The translations under genes were made by a program, and so were the position numbers. Positions 1 to 7,453 of a stretch of DNA of 41,147 nucleotides are shown here, one piece after another (the stretch's first letter is position 1; every line of letters starts with the position of its first letter). Below the pieces are notes generated by a model. It was not told the DNA's origin and searched no databases. It saw only the letters and a program-made list of their open reading frames with translations. The stretch spans positions 1-41,147 of the forward strand of contig CAMNFQ010000007.1 of NCBI GenBank assembly GCA_946537295.1, in the 5' to 3' direction. This stretch comes from an uncultured Bacillota bacterium (GTDB lineage: Bacteria > Bacillota_I > Bacilli_A > Erysipelotrichales > Erysipelotrichaceae).

Positions 1-248
1 AGAAGAATGTTTTCCATGATCTCATCCTGAATCTTATTGCAGACTTTAACGATATCTACACCCTGCTTGACTCTAACTGATACTTTTATCGTAGGTTCTT
101 TTGTTTTAGATAATTTGCAATCAACAAAATCATTGTCTTTTTTTGTTGGATAAACATTTTTGATATTACTGCAAGCAATAGCAGCTATATCTTTAAATGC
201 TTTTTCACTAATAACATAAGTACCTATATCATTCTTTTTAAGTTCCAT
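1..248 (-). CDS. Asp23/Gls24 family envelope stress protein, N-terminal part (runs off the window)
   Basis: This ORF is not in the supplied track. Reading minus from the ATG at 248 gives MELKKNDIGTYVISEKAFKD..., then a segment ending VKVSVRVKQGVDIVKVCNKIQDEI-type text, the pattern of Asp23/Gls24 (DUF322) proteins. The visible part has 82 codons and the C-terminus lies outside the window. Family members are small cytoplasmic or membrane-associated proteins linked to alkaline and envelope stress; the biochemical role is not settled. An AGAGGA Shine-Dalgarno lies about 8 bases before the ATG, and the stop of the rsmF-like gene is only 19 bases upstream, so it is probably cotranscribed with truB-ribF-rsmF. 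In many Firmicutes a member of this family sits near DAK-domain genes, which cannot be checked here. The family call is from recognition of the N-terminal half only. Confidence 0.75.
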   Translation of the reverse strand, partial: MELKKNDIGTYVISEKAFKDIAAIACSNIKNVYPTKKDNDFVDCKLSKTKEPTIKVSVRVKQGVDIVKVCNKIQDEIMENIL

Positions 249-267
249 AGTTTTATCCTCTTAAAAA

Positions 268-1563
268 TTATATCATTCTTCTTAATCCTTTAGGATATTT
301 ATTTTTGATAGTGTTGTTGGAACACTTTCCAAATCCAAGCGAAAGTCCTTTATAAGTTATCAGATAGTAATTATTGGAAAGATCTGCCTTAATCTCATTT
401 CCCGAAATAAACATATCATACAGTTCATCATTTAATTCATAGGTATATCTGTAATGGCCTATAAGCGAATTAGCTCGATAGAGATTATGATTTGGTTCAA
501 ATCTTTTATTGACAATATCGCCTAGATAGATTCCATACTTGATTACATTGTTTCCTAGATCCGGTAATGGAATTAACGAAAGATAAAAATGGTCTTTATA
601 TTTATACAGATAATAATTATCAAAATCAAAATTCTGTTTAATAAAATCTTCGACGATCTTTTCTTTAGCAGTTTTCAGATATTTTGTATTTGTATTCTGA
701 TCAGATCCTGTTTTACGCATGATAGCGAAGAATTGACCTTCAGTATTATTTAACGGACTTAATTTTACAGTTCCTGATAAAGTCGATGATGACTTCAATT
801 CAACTGGAATAAGTTTCATATCGTCATGTTTTTCAAGAAATGATTTAATCTGTAACTCATCTTCTTCAAATGCATATGTACAGGTCGAATAGATCAAAGT
901 TCCGCCTTCCTTGACCATGTCATAAGCGTTTTCCAAAAGGCCTTTTTGGATTTGAGCAAGATTAACAATATTGTTTAATGAATAATCATCAAGGATCTCC
1001 GGATATTTTCTGATCATTCCTTCGCCTGAACAAGGCGCATCCAAAATTACGAGATCTGCCTTATTGTTTAATTGTTCAGCAAGCTGATCGCATTTCTTAT
1101 TTGTGACCACTACATTATCTAGTCCAAGTCTTTCCAGATTGGAAGAAAGGATAAGTGCCCTATTATGACTTACATCATTGCATATGCATATGCAATGATT
1201 ATCAATACGATTAAGGACATTGATAGTTTTACCTCCAGGTGCACTGCACATATCTACGATGAGATGGATATCATTCTGATCAATATATCTTGTGCTTAAT
1301 GATGCAGCAATCTCCTGAGGATAAATAAGTCCAAGCTCATAGGCTTTTGTTTTACCGATATTGTCACATTCATGATAAAAGCTCTCTTCACTCAAATTAG
1401 AAGCACTATAAGGAAAATCAATTAATGACAGTATCTTTTCTCTTGATGCTTTTCTGGTATTAAGAAAAAATCCCTGTGTACACGGTTCCTTTAAGAGCTC
1501 AATAAATTTTATATAATCATCAGGAAAATAGTCCCGACACCTTTGATAAAACAGTTCTTTCAT
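268..1563 (-). CDS. rsmF: RsmF/NOL1-NOP2-Sun family RNA m5C methyltransferase
   Basis: Predicted S-adenosylmethionine-dependent cytosine-5 RNA methyltransferase acting on 16S rRNA in the cytoplasm. The AdoMet loop DMCSAPGGKT is at about residues 104-113. Motif IV DAPCSGEG carries Cys178 and motif VI STCTY carries the second Cys at about 228; family members use this two-cysteine mechanism. The last ~150 residues resemble the extra C-terminal RNA-binding region of RsmF/YebU-type enzymes (total 431 aa, usual for this subgroup). It starts 5 bases after the ribF stop, in the truB-ribF-rsmF run. The exact target base cannot be told from sequence; RsmF-type proteins of Firmicutes can modify several 16S positions. 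Confidence 0.88.
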   Translation of the reverse strand: MKELFYQRCRDYFPDDYIKFIELLKEPCTQGFFLNTRKASREKILSLIDFPYSASNLSEESFYHECDNIGKTKAYELGLIYPQEIAASLSTRYIDQNDIHLIVDMCSAPGGKTINVLNRIDNHCICICNDVSHNRALILSSNLERLGLDNVVVTNKKCDQLAEQLNNKADLVILDAPCSGEGMIRKYPEILDDYSLNNIVNLAQIQKGLLENAYDMVKEGGTLIYSTCTYAFEEDELQIKSFLEKHDDMKLIPVELKSSSTLSGTVKLSPLNNTEGQFFAIMRKTGSDQNTNTKYLKTAKEKIVEDFIKQNFDFDNYYLYKYKDHFYLSLIPLPDLGNNVIKYGIYLGDIVNKRFEPNHNLYRANSLIGHYRYTYELNDELYDMFISGNEIKADLSNNYYLITYKGLSLGFGKCSNNTIKNKYPKGLRRMI

Positions 1564-1568
1564 AAAAG

Positions 1569-2312
1569 TTACAGAGAAAGCTTGAATGTATCGCTTTCTA
1601 TTTTATTTTTACTTTCAAGATAAAAAATACCATCTTTAATCTTCAAATGATTATTTACTGTCATATTATCTGGTATTACTATATCTTTTTCACTTGTTTT
1701 AGCTTCTATTGACCATTTTGAGCCATTTTCAGCCTGTTTTATGATTTTCAGGTTCAGATAATAGTTAAATCCTAAAAGTCTGTCAACAAGCCTGAAATTG
1801 CCTGATTTAATAGCTTCTTTTATACGTGTTGAAGATATCTTTTTGCCATAATAGGTTTTTTCAGGAATAACCTCAAGTTTGAAGTTACCATATTTTCTTA
1901 AAAGCTTACTGTTACCTGATCCCTTGTATCCAAAACTGAAATCAAAACCACAGATCAGTTTTTCCAGATTCATCTTATTGAGATATTCATTGATGAATAA
2001 TTCAGGTTTCATCTTCATCAGAGACTCATTGAATCTGATGATAATAAGCTGATCGATATCATAATTTGAAAGAATATTAATTCTTTCTTTAAAAGAAAAG
2101 ATGTGCTTATTTTTAAAACCGGTAATAATATCATTTGGATCAGGATCAAAACATATAACTGATGATCTGATATTATGTTTCTTTGCATAATCAATTACCG
2201 AATAGATAAGTTCCTGATGACCGCGATGAAATCCATCGAAAAAGCCAATACAAGCTACGTTTCTATCGGTAATACCGAAATCGGAAGAATCTATAATAAT
2301 CTTTTTCACCAT
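1569..2312 (-). CDS. ribF: RibF-like FAD synthetase (FMN adenylyltransferase) lacking the riboflavin kinase domain
   Basis: The N-terminal ~180 residues are a clear FAD-synthetase nucleotidyltransferase domain: GFFDGFHRGH at residues 23-32 and the STRIKEA motif near 160-166. The usual bifunctional RibF has about 300-315 aa with a C-terminal riboflavin kinase domain marked by a GxPTAN motif. This protein has only 247 aa. The region after residue 185 is a short, Lys/Ile-rich tail with no such motif, so I predict FMN to FAD conversion but not riboflavin phosphorylation. The gene overlaps truB by 7 bases (2306-2312), the common truB-ribF pairing. Domain loss is seen directly; the loss of kinase function is inference, because a divergent kinase fold in the ~60-residue tail cannot be wholly excluded. 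Confidence 0.85.
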   Translation of the reverse strand: MVKKIIIDSSDFGITDRNVACIGFFDGFHRGHQELIYSVIDYAKKHNIRSSVICFDPDPNDIITGFKNKHIFSFKERINILSNYDIDQLIIIRFNESLMKMKPELFINEYLNKMNLEKLICGFDFSFGYKGSGNSKLLRKYGNFKLEVIPEKTYYGKKISSTRIKEAIKSGNFRLVDRLLGFNYYLNLKIIKQAENGSKWSIEAKTSEKDIVIPDNMTVNNHLKIKDGIFYLESKNKIESDTFKLSL

Positions 2313-3148
2313 AAACCTCTTACGCTTCTGAAAGAATCTCCATCTTTTTCGTAGACTGCCAATACTTTATTATTACTGGTGATAAGAACCCTATCACTTT
2401 GAGTATCAAGTCTGATTCTTTTACCATTTTTTATATCTTCTGTATGTTCATATTCAATACATTCAAAATGATCTTTCATAATATCTAAAACATCATGTAC
2501 TTTATAATTACCCTTTTCAGCTTCTTCAAGATCATCACACATATCCAGATTTATATTATCGACAGCAGTCCTTTTCAGTTCTTTTACTGTCCCAATAAGA
2601 TCCATTTTCTTTAAAACATCCTGTACAAGTGATCTGATATATGTTCCTGAAGATACTTTGCAACGGAAAGAAAAACCTTCAGAATCAATATCAAGAAGAT
2701 CAATCGAATAAACTTCAATGGTTCTAGTGGGCTGTTTAACTTCGATACCTTCTCTTTGATACTGATACAGTCTTTTACCATTGATGCTTACAGCACTAGT
2801 CATTGGAACGATCTGTTCACTTCTTCCAATAAAAGAATTAAGAGTATCTTCTATAATCTTTTTTTCTGGAACATTACATTCTTTTTTATTAATAATAGTC
2901 CCGTCAATATCAAGAGTATCAGTCTCTACTCCGAGTAATACTTTTGCTTCATATTCCTTTGTAGCAGAAACGATAAACTGATTACACTTGGTAGCTTTAT
3001 CAAATAGTATGATCATCACACCTGTTGCGTTGGGATCAAGTGTACCAGTATGGCCGATCTTACGGGTATTTAAAACTTTTCTTAGACGATGACACACATC
3101 AAAAGACGTGATTCCTGCAGGCTTATTTATGTATAAAACATTGCACAT
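2306..3148 (-). CDS. truB: tRNA pseudouridine(55) synthase TruB
   Basis: Converts U55 in the T-loop of tRNAs to pseudouridine. The start MCNVLYINKPAGITSFDV matches the family's 'hhhxKPxGxTS' opening. The catalytic motif HTGTLDPNATGVM contains the predicted nucleophile Asp38. The KRTAVDNINLD segment and a C-terminal PUA-like tail complete a normal 280-aa TruB. The start fits family alignment, yet no Shine-Dalgarno precedes it; a TATAAT hexamer ends 8 bases upstream of the ATG (see the promoter entry), predicting a nearly leaderless mRNA. It heads the truB-ribF-rsmF-Asp23 run and is divergent from ttcA with only 34 bases between start codons. Confidence 0.96.
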   Translation of the reverse strand: MCNVLYINKPAGITSFDVCHRLRKVLNTRKIGHTGTLDPNATGVMIILFDKATKCNQFIVSATKEYEAKVLLGVETDTLDIDGTIINKKECNVPEKKIIEDTLNSFIGRSEQIVPMTSAVSINGKRLYQYQREGIEVKQPTRTIEVYSIDLLDIDSEGFSFRCKVSSGTYIRSLVQDVLKKMDLIGTVKELKRTAVDNINLDMCDDLEEAEKGNYKVHDVLDIMKDHFECIEYEHTEDIKNGKRIRLDTQSDRVLITSNNKVLAVYEKDGDSFRSVRGLW

Positions 3149-3156
3149 ACATAAAG

Positions 3157-3167
3157 ATTATAACATG
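3157..3167 (-). promoter_or_regulatory. Extended -10 promoter of truB fused to the start codon
   Basis: On the minus strand TGT-TATAAT (-10 at 3162..3157) is followed by 8 bases and then the truB ATG at 3148, giving a predicted leader of about 2 nt. A TTGACA occurs at 3189..3184 but the spacer would be 21 bases, so the extended TGn element is the better support. The TTGACA lies inside the first codons of ttcA. Confidence 0.55.
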
Positions 3168-3170
3168 ATA

Positions 3171-3176
3171 TATAAT
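3171..3176 (+). promoter_or_regulatory. -10 element of ttcA, leaderless configuration
   Basis: TATAAT, six bases (AAGCAT), then ATG at 3183. The predicted transcription start falls on the A of the start codon. No Shine-Dalgarno is present and no good -35 is visible. This supports starting the protein at 3183, not at the track's 3108, which lies inside truB. Confidence 0.55.
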
Positions 3177-3182
3177 AAGCAT

Positions 3183-3935
3183 ATGTCAATGAAAAAACTG
3201 CTTGCACAGATAAGAAAAGCTGATCAGATGTTTGGTCTGATTGAAGATAAAGACAGAATAGCAATAGGGCTTTCCGGTGGTAAAGATTCTTCTTTGTTGC
3301 TATATGCCATGTATCTTTATCATTTTCTTTATGAGAATACCTATAAAAAAACTTTTGAAATAGTTGGCATTCATATTGACTTAAATTTTGGTGAAGATGA
3401 TTTTGGATCACTCAAAGATTGGTTCAGCAAATATCCGATCGAAATAGTATATGAACAATCCAAGATCCAGGATATTCTCTCTTTAAATCTGCACAAAGGC
3501 AAAATTGACTGTTCTTTGTGTTCAACTCTAAAAAAAGGTGCAGTCATCAGAAAAGCTAAAGAACTTGGTTGCAATAAAGTTGCTTTCGCTCATCATGCGG
3601 ATGATGCGATCGAAACTCTTATAATGAATATGATCTATGGCGGAAGAATCGCAACATTTGATCCGAAGATGTATCTTGATCACTCTGATACGACATTTAT
3701 CAGACCGTTCTGTCTTTCTTTTGAATCAGATATCGCCAAGACCTGTCGTCAGTTAAACATACCGATTATCAAATCCGGCTGTCCAAATGATGGGTATACC
3801 AAAAGACAGGATATCAAGGAAATGCTTCATTCCTTATATCATAATTATCCGCAAGCAAAAGAAAACTTCCTTCTGTCGCTTTATAATAAAGAACATCTCA
3901 ATCTATATATGGACAAAATAATAGACAAAGGTTAA
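3183..3935 (+). CDS. ttcA: TtcA-like tRNA 2-thiocytidine biosynthesis PP-loop ATPase
   Basis: Predicted tRNA sulfurtransferase that adenylates a cytidine (position 32 in TtcA) and thiolates it using an Fe-S cluster. Counting from the ATG at 3183 (250 aa), the PP-loop SGGKDSS is at ~31-37, a CSLC pair at 110/113, and a third Cys in KSGCPND near 199; TtcA binds [4Fe-4S] through such a Cys trio. The track start at 3108 would overlap truB and precedes the -10 box, so MSMKKLLAQIRKAD is preferred. The gene ends within the loop of a strong hairpin shared with the convergent DUF218 gene; the two stop codons overlap by 4 bases. Target specificity between TtcA and related TtuA-type proteins is inferred from the motif layout. 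Confidence 0.85.
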   Translation: MSMKKLLAQIRKADQMFGLIEDKDRIAIGLSGGKDSSLLLYAMYLYHFLYENTYKKTFEIVGIHIDLNFGEDDFGSLKDWFSKYPIEIVYEQSKIQDILSLNLHKGKIDCSLCSTLKKGAVIRKAKELGCNKVAFAHHADDAIETLIMNMIYGGRIATFDPKMYLDHSDTTFIRPFCLSFESDIAKTCRQLNIPIIKSGCPNDGYTKRQDIKEMLHSLYHNYPQAKENFLLSLYNKEHLNLYMDKIIDKG

Positions 3936-3947
3936 TCTTTGTCTATT
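3920..3947. terminator. Bidirectional terminator built from the 3' coding ends of two convergent genes
   Basis: Perfect 11-bp stem AATAGACAAAG / CTTTGTCTATT with a 6-base loop GTTAAT that contains both stop codons. T-rich sequence follows on the plus strand (AAATTTTT). The stems are coding on both sides, so both proteins end in IDK + one residue. Confidence 0.85.
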
Positions 3948-4465
3948 AAATTTTTAATAATAAATATTTCTTCTAATGGTAAATGAACAAACAGTTCTAC
4001 CGGCATTGAACGGCAAAAGATACTATGAACTTTATAACCATGTTTCAGAAACAGCAACTTGATTCTCAAGATATGATAATCATTACTGCAGACAACAATC
4101 TTTGAGTCCTTATCTACCAGCTTAATACAATTAGCAACATTCTGTTTTGTATTAATTGAATTTTCTTCCATAGTGATCATTTCTACCGGGACGTTTCTCT
4201 CAATCAGTAAACGCCTCATAACCGAAGCTTCTGATACGCTGTTATTTCCGGTAACACCACCACTGACAATGATCTTGCAGTTTCGGTTTCTTTTATAGTA
4301 AAGAGCTGCTCTATCTACTCTGTTTACCATGGTAAAAGTTTCTCTATCATTGTCCAGACCAGAACCAAATACAATCAGGTAATCTGCATCAGAGGCATTA
4401 AAATCATAGCTCATGATCATAATGATTGCTGCATAGATAGCAATAATCGTAAGAATATATTTCAT
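3932..4465 (-). CDS. DUF218 (YdcF/SanA/ElyC-like) membrane-anchored protein
   Basis: The 177-aa protein from the ATG at 4465 begins with one hydrophobic segment (MKYILTIIAIYAAIIMIM), then the DUF218 pattern: ADYLIVFGSGLDND, Arg-rich 'RVDRAALYYK', IIVSGG and later SVSEASVMRRLLIERNVPVEMI and NTKQNVANC. Members act in the envelope or bind nucleotide-like ligands, but their reaction is mostly unknown (vancomycin sensitivity and ECA-related phenotypes in enterobacteria). The track start at 4501 is unlikely: it lies in the ATPase terminator, whereas a TATAAT ends 6 bases before 4465. Convergent with ttcA and sharing its terminator loop. Confidence 0.85.
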   Translation of the reverse strand: MKYILTIIAIYAAIIMIMSYDFNASDADYLIVFGSGLDNDRETFTMVNRVDRAALYYKRNRNCKIIVSGGVTGNNSVSEASVMRRLLIERNVPVEMITMEENSINTKQNVANCIKLVDKDSKIVVCSNDYHILRIKLLFLKHGYKVHSIFCRSMPVELFVHLPLEEIFIIKNLIDKD

Positions 4466-4471
4466 AAACTT

Positions 4472-4477
4472 ATTATA
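4472..4477 (-). promoter_or_regulatory. -10 element of the DUF218 gene, leaderless configuration
   Basis: TATAAT-AAGTTT-ATG on the minus strand, exactly six bases between hexamer and ATG. It abuts the U-tract of the ATPase terminator (TTTGTTTATAAT), so the upstream gene's termination signal runs straight into this promoter. No SD is present. Confidence 0.55.
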
Positions 4478-4480
4478 AAC

Positions 4481-4504
4481 AAAGTGGGCTTTTAAGCCCA
4501 CTTT
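4481..4504 (-). terminator. Intrinsic terminator of the P-type ATPase gene
   Basis: AAAGTGGGC / GCCCACTTT stem with a short TTAA-type loop, beginning four bases past the ATPase stop and followed by TTTGTTTAT on the minus strand. Confidence 0.8.
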
Positions 4505-4507
4505 ATA

Positions 4508-7225
4508 CTATTTGTTATTTAATGATTTTCTTCTGAAATACTTTCCTAATTCAAATGCTGGGAAAGTTGTAAGTGCAAGAGCAATACAGATCATCAATTC
4601 CTTAGTTTCAAATGTTCCCGGTTCAATACCGAAGACAGTTGATAATCCTGGCATATAGATTGCAGACAAGGTAATAACTACTGTAAGAATAACTGAACCA
4701 AATAACCACCAGTTGAAATTCTTAAACATTTCTTTTGAGAAAATTGATTTAGTCTGTGAACGTAAGTTGATAGCACAGCAGATCTCAGCAAAGTTAACAG
4801 TTAAGAATGCCATAGCAATCGCATTTACACAATCAGGAGCGCCAAAGAATCCGGCAATCGTTCCTCTTTCAAGTTTCAGACCAATAAAGTATGATGCAAG
4901 TTCGATGATAGAAATATAGATACCTTGCCATACCATATCAACACCGGCACCATTTGAGAAGATACCATCACTTGAACTACGAGGTTTTCTCTTCATTACA
5001 TCACCTTCAGCTTTTTCCATACCAAGAGCAAGACCAGGAAGTGAATCAGTTACCATATTGATCCAGAGTAGATGAACTGGTGATAACAATGTAAAGTTCA
5101 ACAGTGAAGAAACAAACATAATGATTACTTCACTCAGATTGGTTGACAGCTGGAACTGAATAACTTTACATACGTTGTCATAGATCTTACGACCTTCTTC
5201 AACCGCATTAACGATAGTAGCAAAGTTATCATCAGCAAGAACCATATCTGCAACAGATTTAGTTACATCAGTACCAGTAATACCCATACCGATACCGATA
5301 TCAGAAGCTTTGATTGATGGAGCATCGTTGACACCATCACCTGTCATAGCAGTGACCATGCCTCTAGCTTTCCAGGCATTAACGATCTTTGTCTTATGTT
5401 CAGGCTGAACTCTGGCGTAAACCGAATACTTTGTAACTACTGTTTTCATTTCTTCTTCAGAATACTTATCAAGTTCATGACCCTCAATAGCCTGAGATTC
5501 ATCAGAAATGATACCAAGATCTTTACCGATCGCAACGGCTGTATCCTTATGATCGCCTGTGATCATTATAGGAGTAATACCAGCACCGCGACATTCTTTG
5601 ATTGCAGCATATACTTCCGGACGGCATGGATCGATCATTCCGACGATACCAATGAATACTAAACCATTTTCCAGATCTTCTGGTTCAACAGAAGATGGAA
5701 GCTGATCATATGTCTTATAAGCAGCAGCCAGAACTCTTAATGCTTTAGATGCGAATTCCTTATTTTTAGTGATGATATTAGCTTTGATAGCATCAGTAAT
5801 TGGAACAACACCATCAAGACTCAGATATGAATCACACTTATCAAGCATTACATCAAGAGCACCTTTAGTATATTGAATATATTTACCATCCTTAGGATGA
5901 ATGGTAGACATCATCTTACGATTTGAATCAAATGGTGCTTCAGCAACACGTGGGAATTTTTCTTTCAGTTCATATTTTGGAAGACCAATTGAATTAGCAT
6001 AGTTTACTAATGCAGCCTCAGTTGGCTCACCTGTAGAACTGGTTTCTCCTGGCTTGATCTCAGCATCTGAACAAAGAGCCATAGCACTTGCCAAGAGATT
6101 CTTATCGACAGTATATTCTTCAACAACTGTCATCTTATTCTGTGTTAGCGTACCAGTCTTATCAGTACAGATAATATTTGTACAGCCAAGTGTTTCAACA
6201 GCAGTCAGTTTTCTGATCAGAGCCTGACGTTTAGCCATCGCAGAAACACCGATTGAAAGAATGATTGTAACTACAGCTGGAAGACCTTCAGGTATAGCAG
6301 CAACAGCTAATGCGATTGCGGCAATGAAGGTATTAAGAACAGTTGAACCAAGAAGTGCAACATCGAACTGTTCCTTATGTACGATAAGGTTTTCAACTAC
6401 ACCCAACACAAAAACCAGAACACAGATACCAAGAACTAACTTAGTAAGGAAAGCTGATAATTCAGCCATCTTCTTCTGTAATGGAGTAAGTTCTTTTTCA
6501 GCCTGAGTTAAGGCATCGGCGATCTTACCCATTTCGGTATCCATACCACAGGCAACCGCAACAGCTTTACCACGACCGTAAACAACAGTCGAACCATTAT
6601 AAAGCATATTCTTACGATCACCAAGTGTGATGTCCTTCTTGCTGTCTTCACACATCAGAACATCGATAATTTTATTAACTGGAACAGATTCACCAGTTAA
6701 AGCAGCTTCTTCTGCCTTTAAGGAATAGGATTCCATGATACGGCAATCTGCTGGAACAGTATCACCTGCTTCAAATACGATGACATCACCAACAACGATA
6801 TCTTCTGATTTGATTACATGGATCTCATTATCTCTCAATACTTTTGAAGTAGAAGCAGTCATCTGCATCAGAGCTTCCATTGCTCCTTCTGCCTTTGCTT
6901 CCTGAATCAGTGACATGATGGTATTGATGACAACAACAGCCATAATGACTATTACATCAGCAAATTCAGATAACTTGAAGCCATCCTTCATCTGCAAGAC
7001 ATTTACTAATGCCTGTATTGCAGCAGCAGCTATCAGCATGATGATCATTGGATCTGAGATCGATTCAAGGAAACGTTTGATCAGAGGCTTCTTTTCTGCT
7101 TCCTTCAGTTTGTTTTTTCCATTTTCAGCCAGTCTTTTTTCTGCTTCAGAAGAACTCAGACCATTTTCGGTCGTCTTAAACTCTTTTAATACATCTGAAA
7201 CATTTTCTAGATAGTACTTTTCCAT
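4508..7225 (-). CDS. Cation-transporting P-type ATPase (P2A type), predicted Mn2+/Ca2+ efflux
   Basis: 905-aa membrane pump. The actuator motif ALTGES is near residue 175; the M4 motif PEGLP (Glu313) is typical of P2A pumps; the phosphorylation site is Asp355 in CTDKTGTLT; the hinge is TGDGVNDAPS; and M5/M6 carry NLSEV and LWINMVTDSLPGLALGME. By sequence alone this would be called a Ca2+-type ATPase. The 5' leader, however, looks like a yybP-ykoY Mn2+ riboswitch, and pumps of this subgroup behind that RNA are known or proposed manganese exporters. Manganese efflux is therefore the favoured role, with Ca2+ as the alternative. SD GGGAG lies about 8 bases before the ATG. The gene is monocistronic: its own promoter, riboswitch and terminator bracket it. 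Confidence 0.9.
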   Translation of the reverse strand: MEKYYLENVSDVLKEFKTTENGLSSSEAEKRLAENGKNKLKEAEKKPLIKRFLESISDPMIIMLIAAAAIQALVNVLQMKDGFKLSEFADVIVIMAVVVINTIMSLIQEAKAEGAMEALMQMTASTSKVLRDNEIHVIKSEDIVVGDVIVFEAGDTVPADCRIMESYSLKAEEAALTGESVPVNKIIDVLMCEDSKKDITLGDRKNMLYNGSTVVYGRGKAVAVACGMDTEMGKIADALTQAEKELTPLQKKMAELSAFLTKLVLGICVLVFVLGVVENLIVHKEQFDVALLGSTVLNTFIAAIALAVAAIPEGLPAVVTIILSIGVSAMAKRQALIRKLTAVETLGCTNIICTDKTGTLTQNKMTVVEEYTVDKNLLASAMALCSDAEIKPGETSSTGEPTEAALVNYANSIGLPKYELKEKFPRVAEAPFDSNRKMMSTIHPKDGKYIQYTKGALDVMLDKCDSYLSLDGVVPITDAIKANIITKNKEFASKALRVLAAAYKTYDQLPSSVEPEDLENGLVFIGIVGMIDPCRPEVYAAIKECRGAGITPIMITGDHKDTAVAIGKDLGIISDESQAIEGHELDKYSEEEMKTVVTKYSVYARVQPEHKTKIVNAWKARGMVTAMTGDGVNDAPSIKASDIGIGMGITGTDVTKSVADMVLADDNFATIVNAVEEGRKIYDNVCKVIQFQLSTNLSEVIIMFVSSLLNFTLLSPVHLLWINMVTDSLPGLALGMEKAEGDVMKRKPRSSSDGIFSNGAGVDMVWQGIYISIIELASYFIGLKLERGTIAGFFGAPDCVNAIAMAFLTVNFAEICCAINLRSQTKSIFSKEMFKNFNWWLFGSVILTVVITLSAIYMPGLSTVFGIEPGTFETKELMICIALALTTFPAFELGKYFRRKSLNNK

Positions 7226-7241
7226 TAATGTAACTCCCTTT

Positions 7242-7393
7242 AAAAAGAAAACTCATGTTTATGCATGAGCGTTTATTTTCATCTCATGCATAACAATAAG
7301 TGTTATACATGAGTCTCGCGTATTAAGGCAAACCAGGCATAGAGCCGAGCTGTTGGCTTGACACGTAACATGTACGTAGCTACTCCCTCACCG
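7242..7393 (-). ncRNA. yybP-ykoY-type (Mn2+-sensing) riboswitch with transcription-terminator platform
   Basis: Leader of the P-type ATPase, minus strand. The aptamer (about 7393-7308) contains GGGAGTAGC, GTCAAGCCAACAGCTCGGC, GCCTGGTTTGCC and GCGAGACTCATG, the hallmark loop segments of the yybP-ykoY family. The platform has three copies of the CTCATG/CATGAG word. Segment 1 (7313..7308) can pair with segment 2 (7290..7283). Segment 2 can instead pair with segment 3 (7269..7262). Segment 3 otherwise forms the terminator hairpin CTCATG-CATAAA-CATGAG (7269..7252), followed by TTTTCTTTTT. If P1 of the Mn-bound aptamer uses the CTCA of segment 1 (pairing with TGAG near the 5' end), segment 2 is freed to act as antiterminator, giving an ON switch. 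The family is recognised from the motif; the switching logic is inference. Confidence 0.85.
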
Positions 7394-7399
7394 TTTTAG

Positions 7400-7428
7400 A
7401 TTTTACAATAATCTTTTTAATTTTACAA
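7400..7428 (-). promoter_or_regulatory. Promoter of the riboswitch-ATPase unit
   Basis: TTGTAA (7428..7423), 17-base spacer, TAAAAT (7405..7400), minus strand. The predicted start near 7393 falls just before the aptamer's GGTGAGGGAG. Confidence 0.5.
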
Positions 7429-7440
7429 TCAACTTTAGGC

Positions 7441-7446
7441 TAAAAT
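7441..7446 (+). promoter_or_regulatory. -10 element of the radical SAM gene, near-leaderless
   Basis: TAAAAT, seven bases (TGATGAT), ATG at 7454. No SD and no convincing -35. It is divergent from the riboswitch promoter, with the two -10 boxes about 36 bases apart. Confidence 0.45.
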
Positions 7447-7453
7447 TGATGAT

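Noticed and set aside
3108-3182. Upstream start of the ttcA ORF given in the track
   Set aside because: It lies inside truB and upstream of the TATAAT box; the family N-terminus begins at 3183.
4466-4501. Track start of the DUF218 protein
   Set aside because: It is within the ATPase terminator; the -10 box and signal-anchor start favour 4465.
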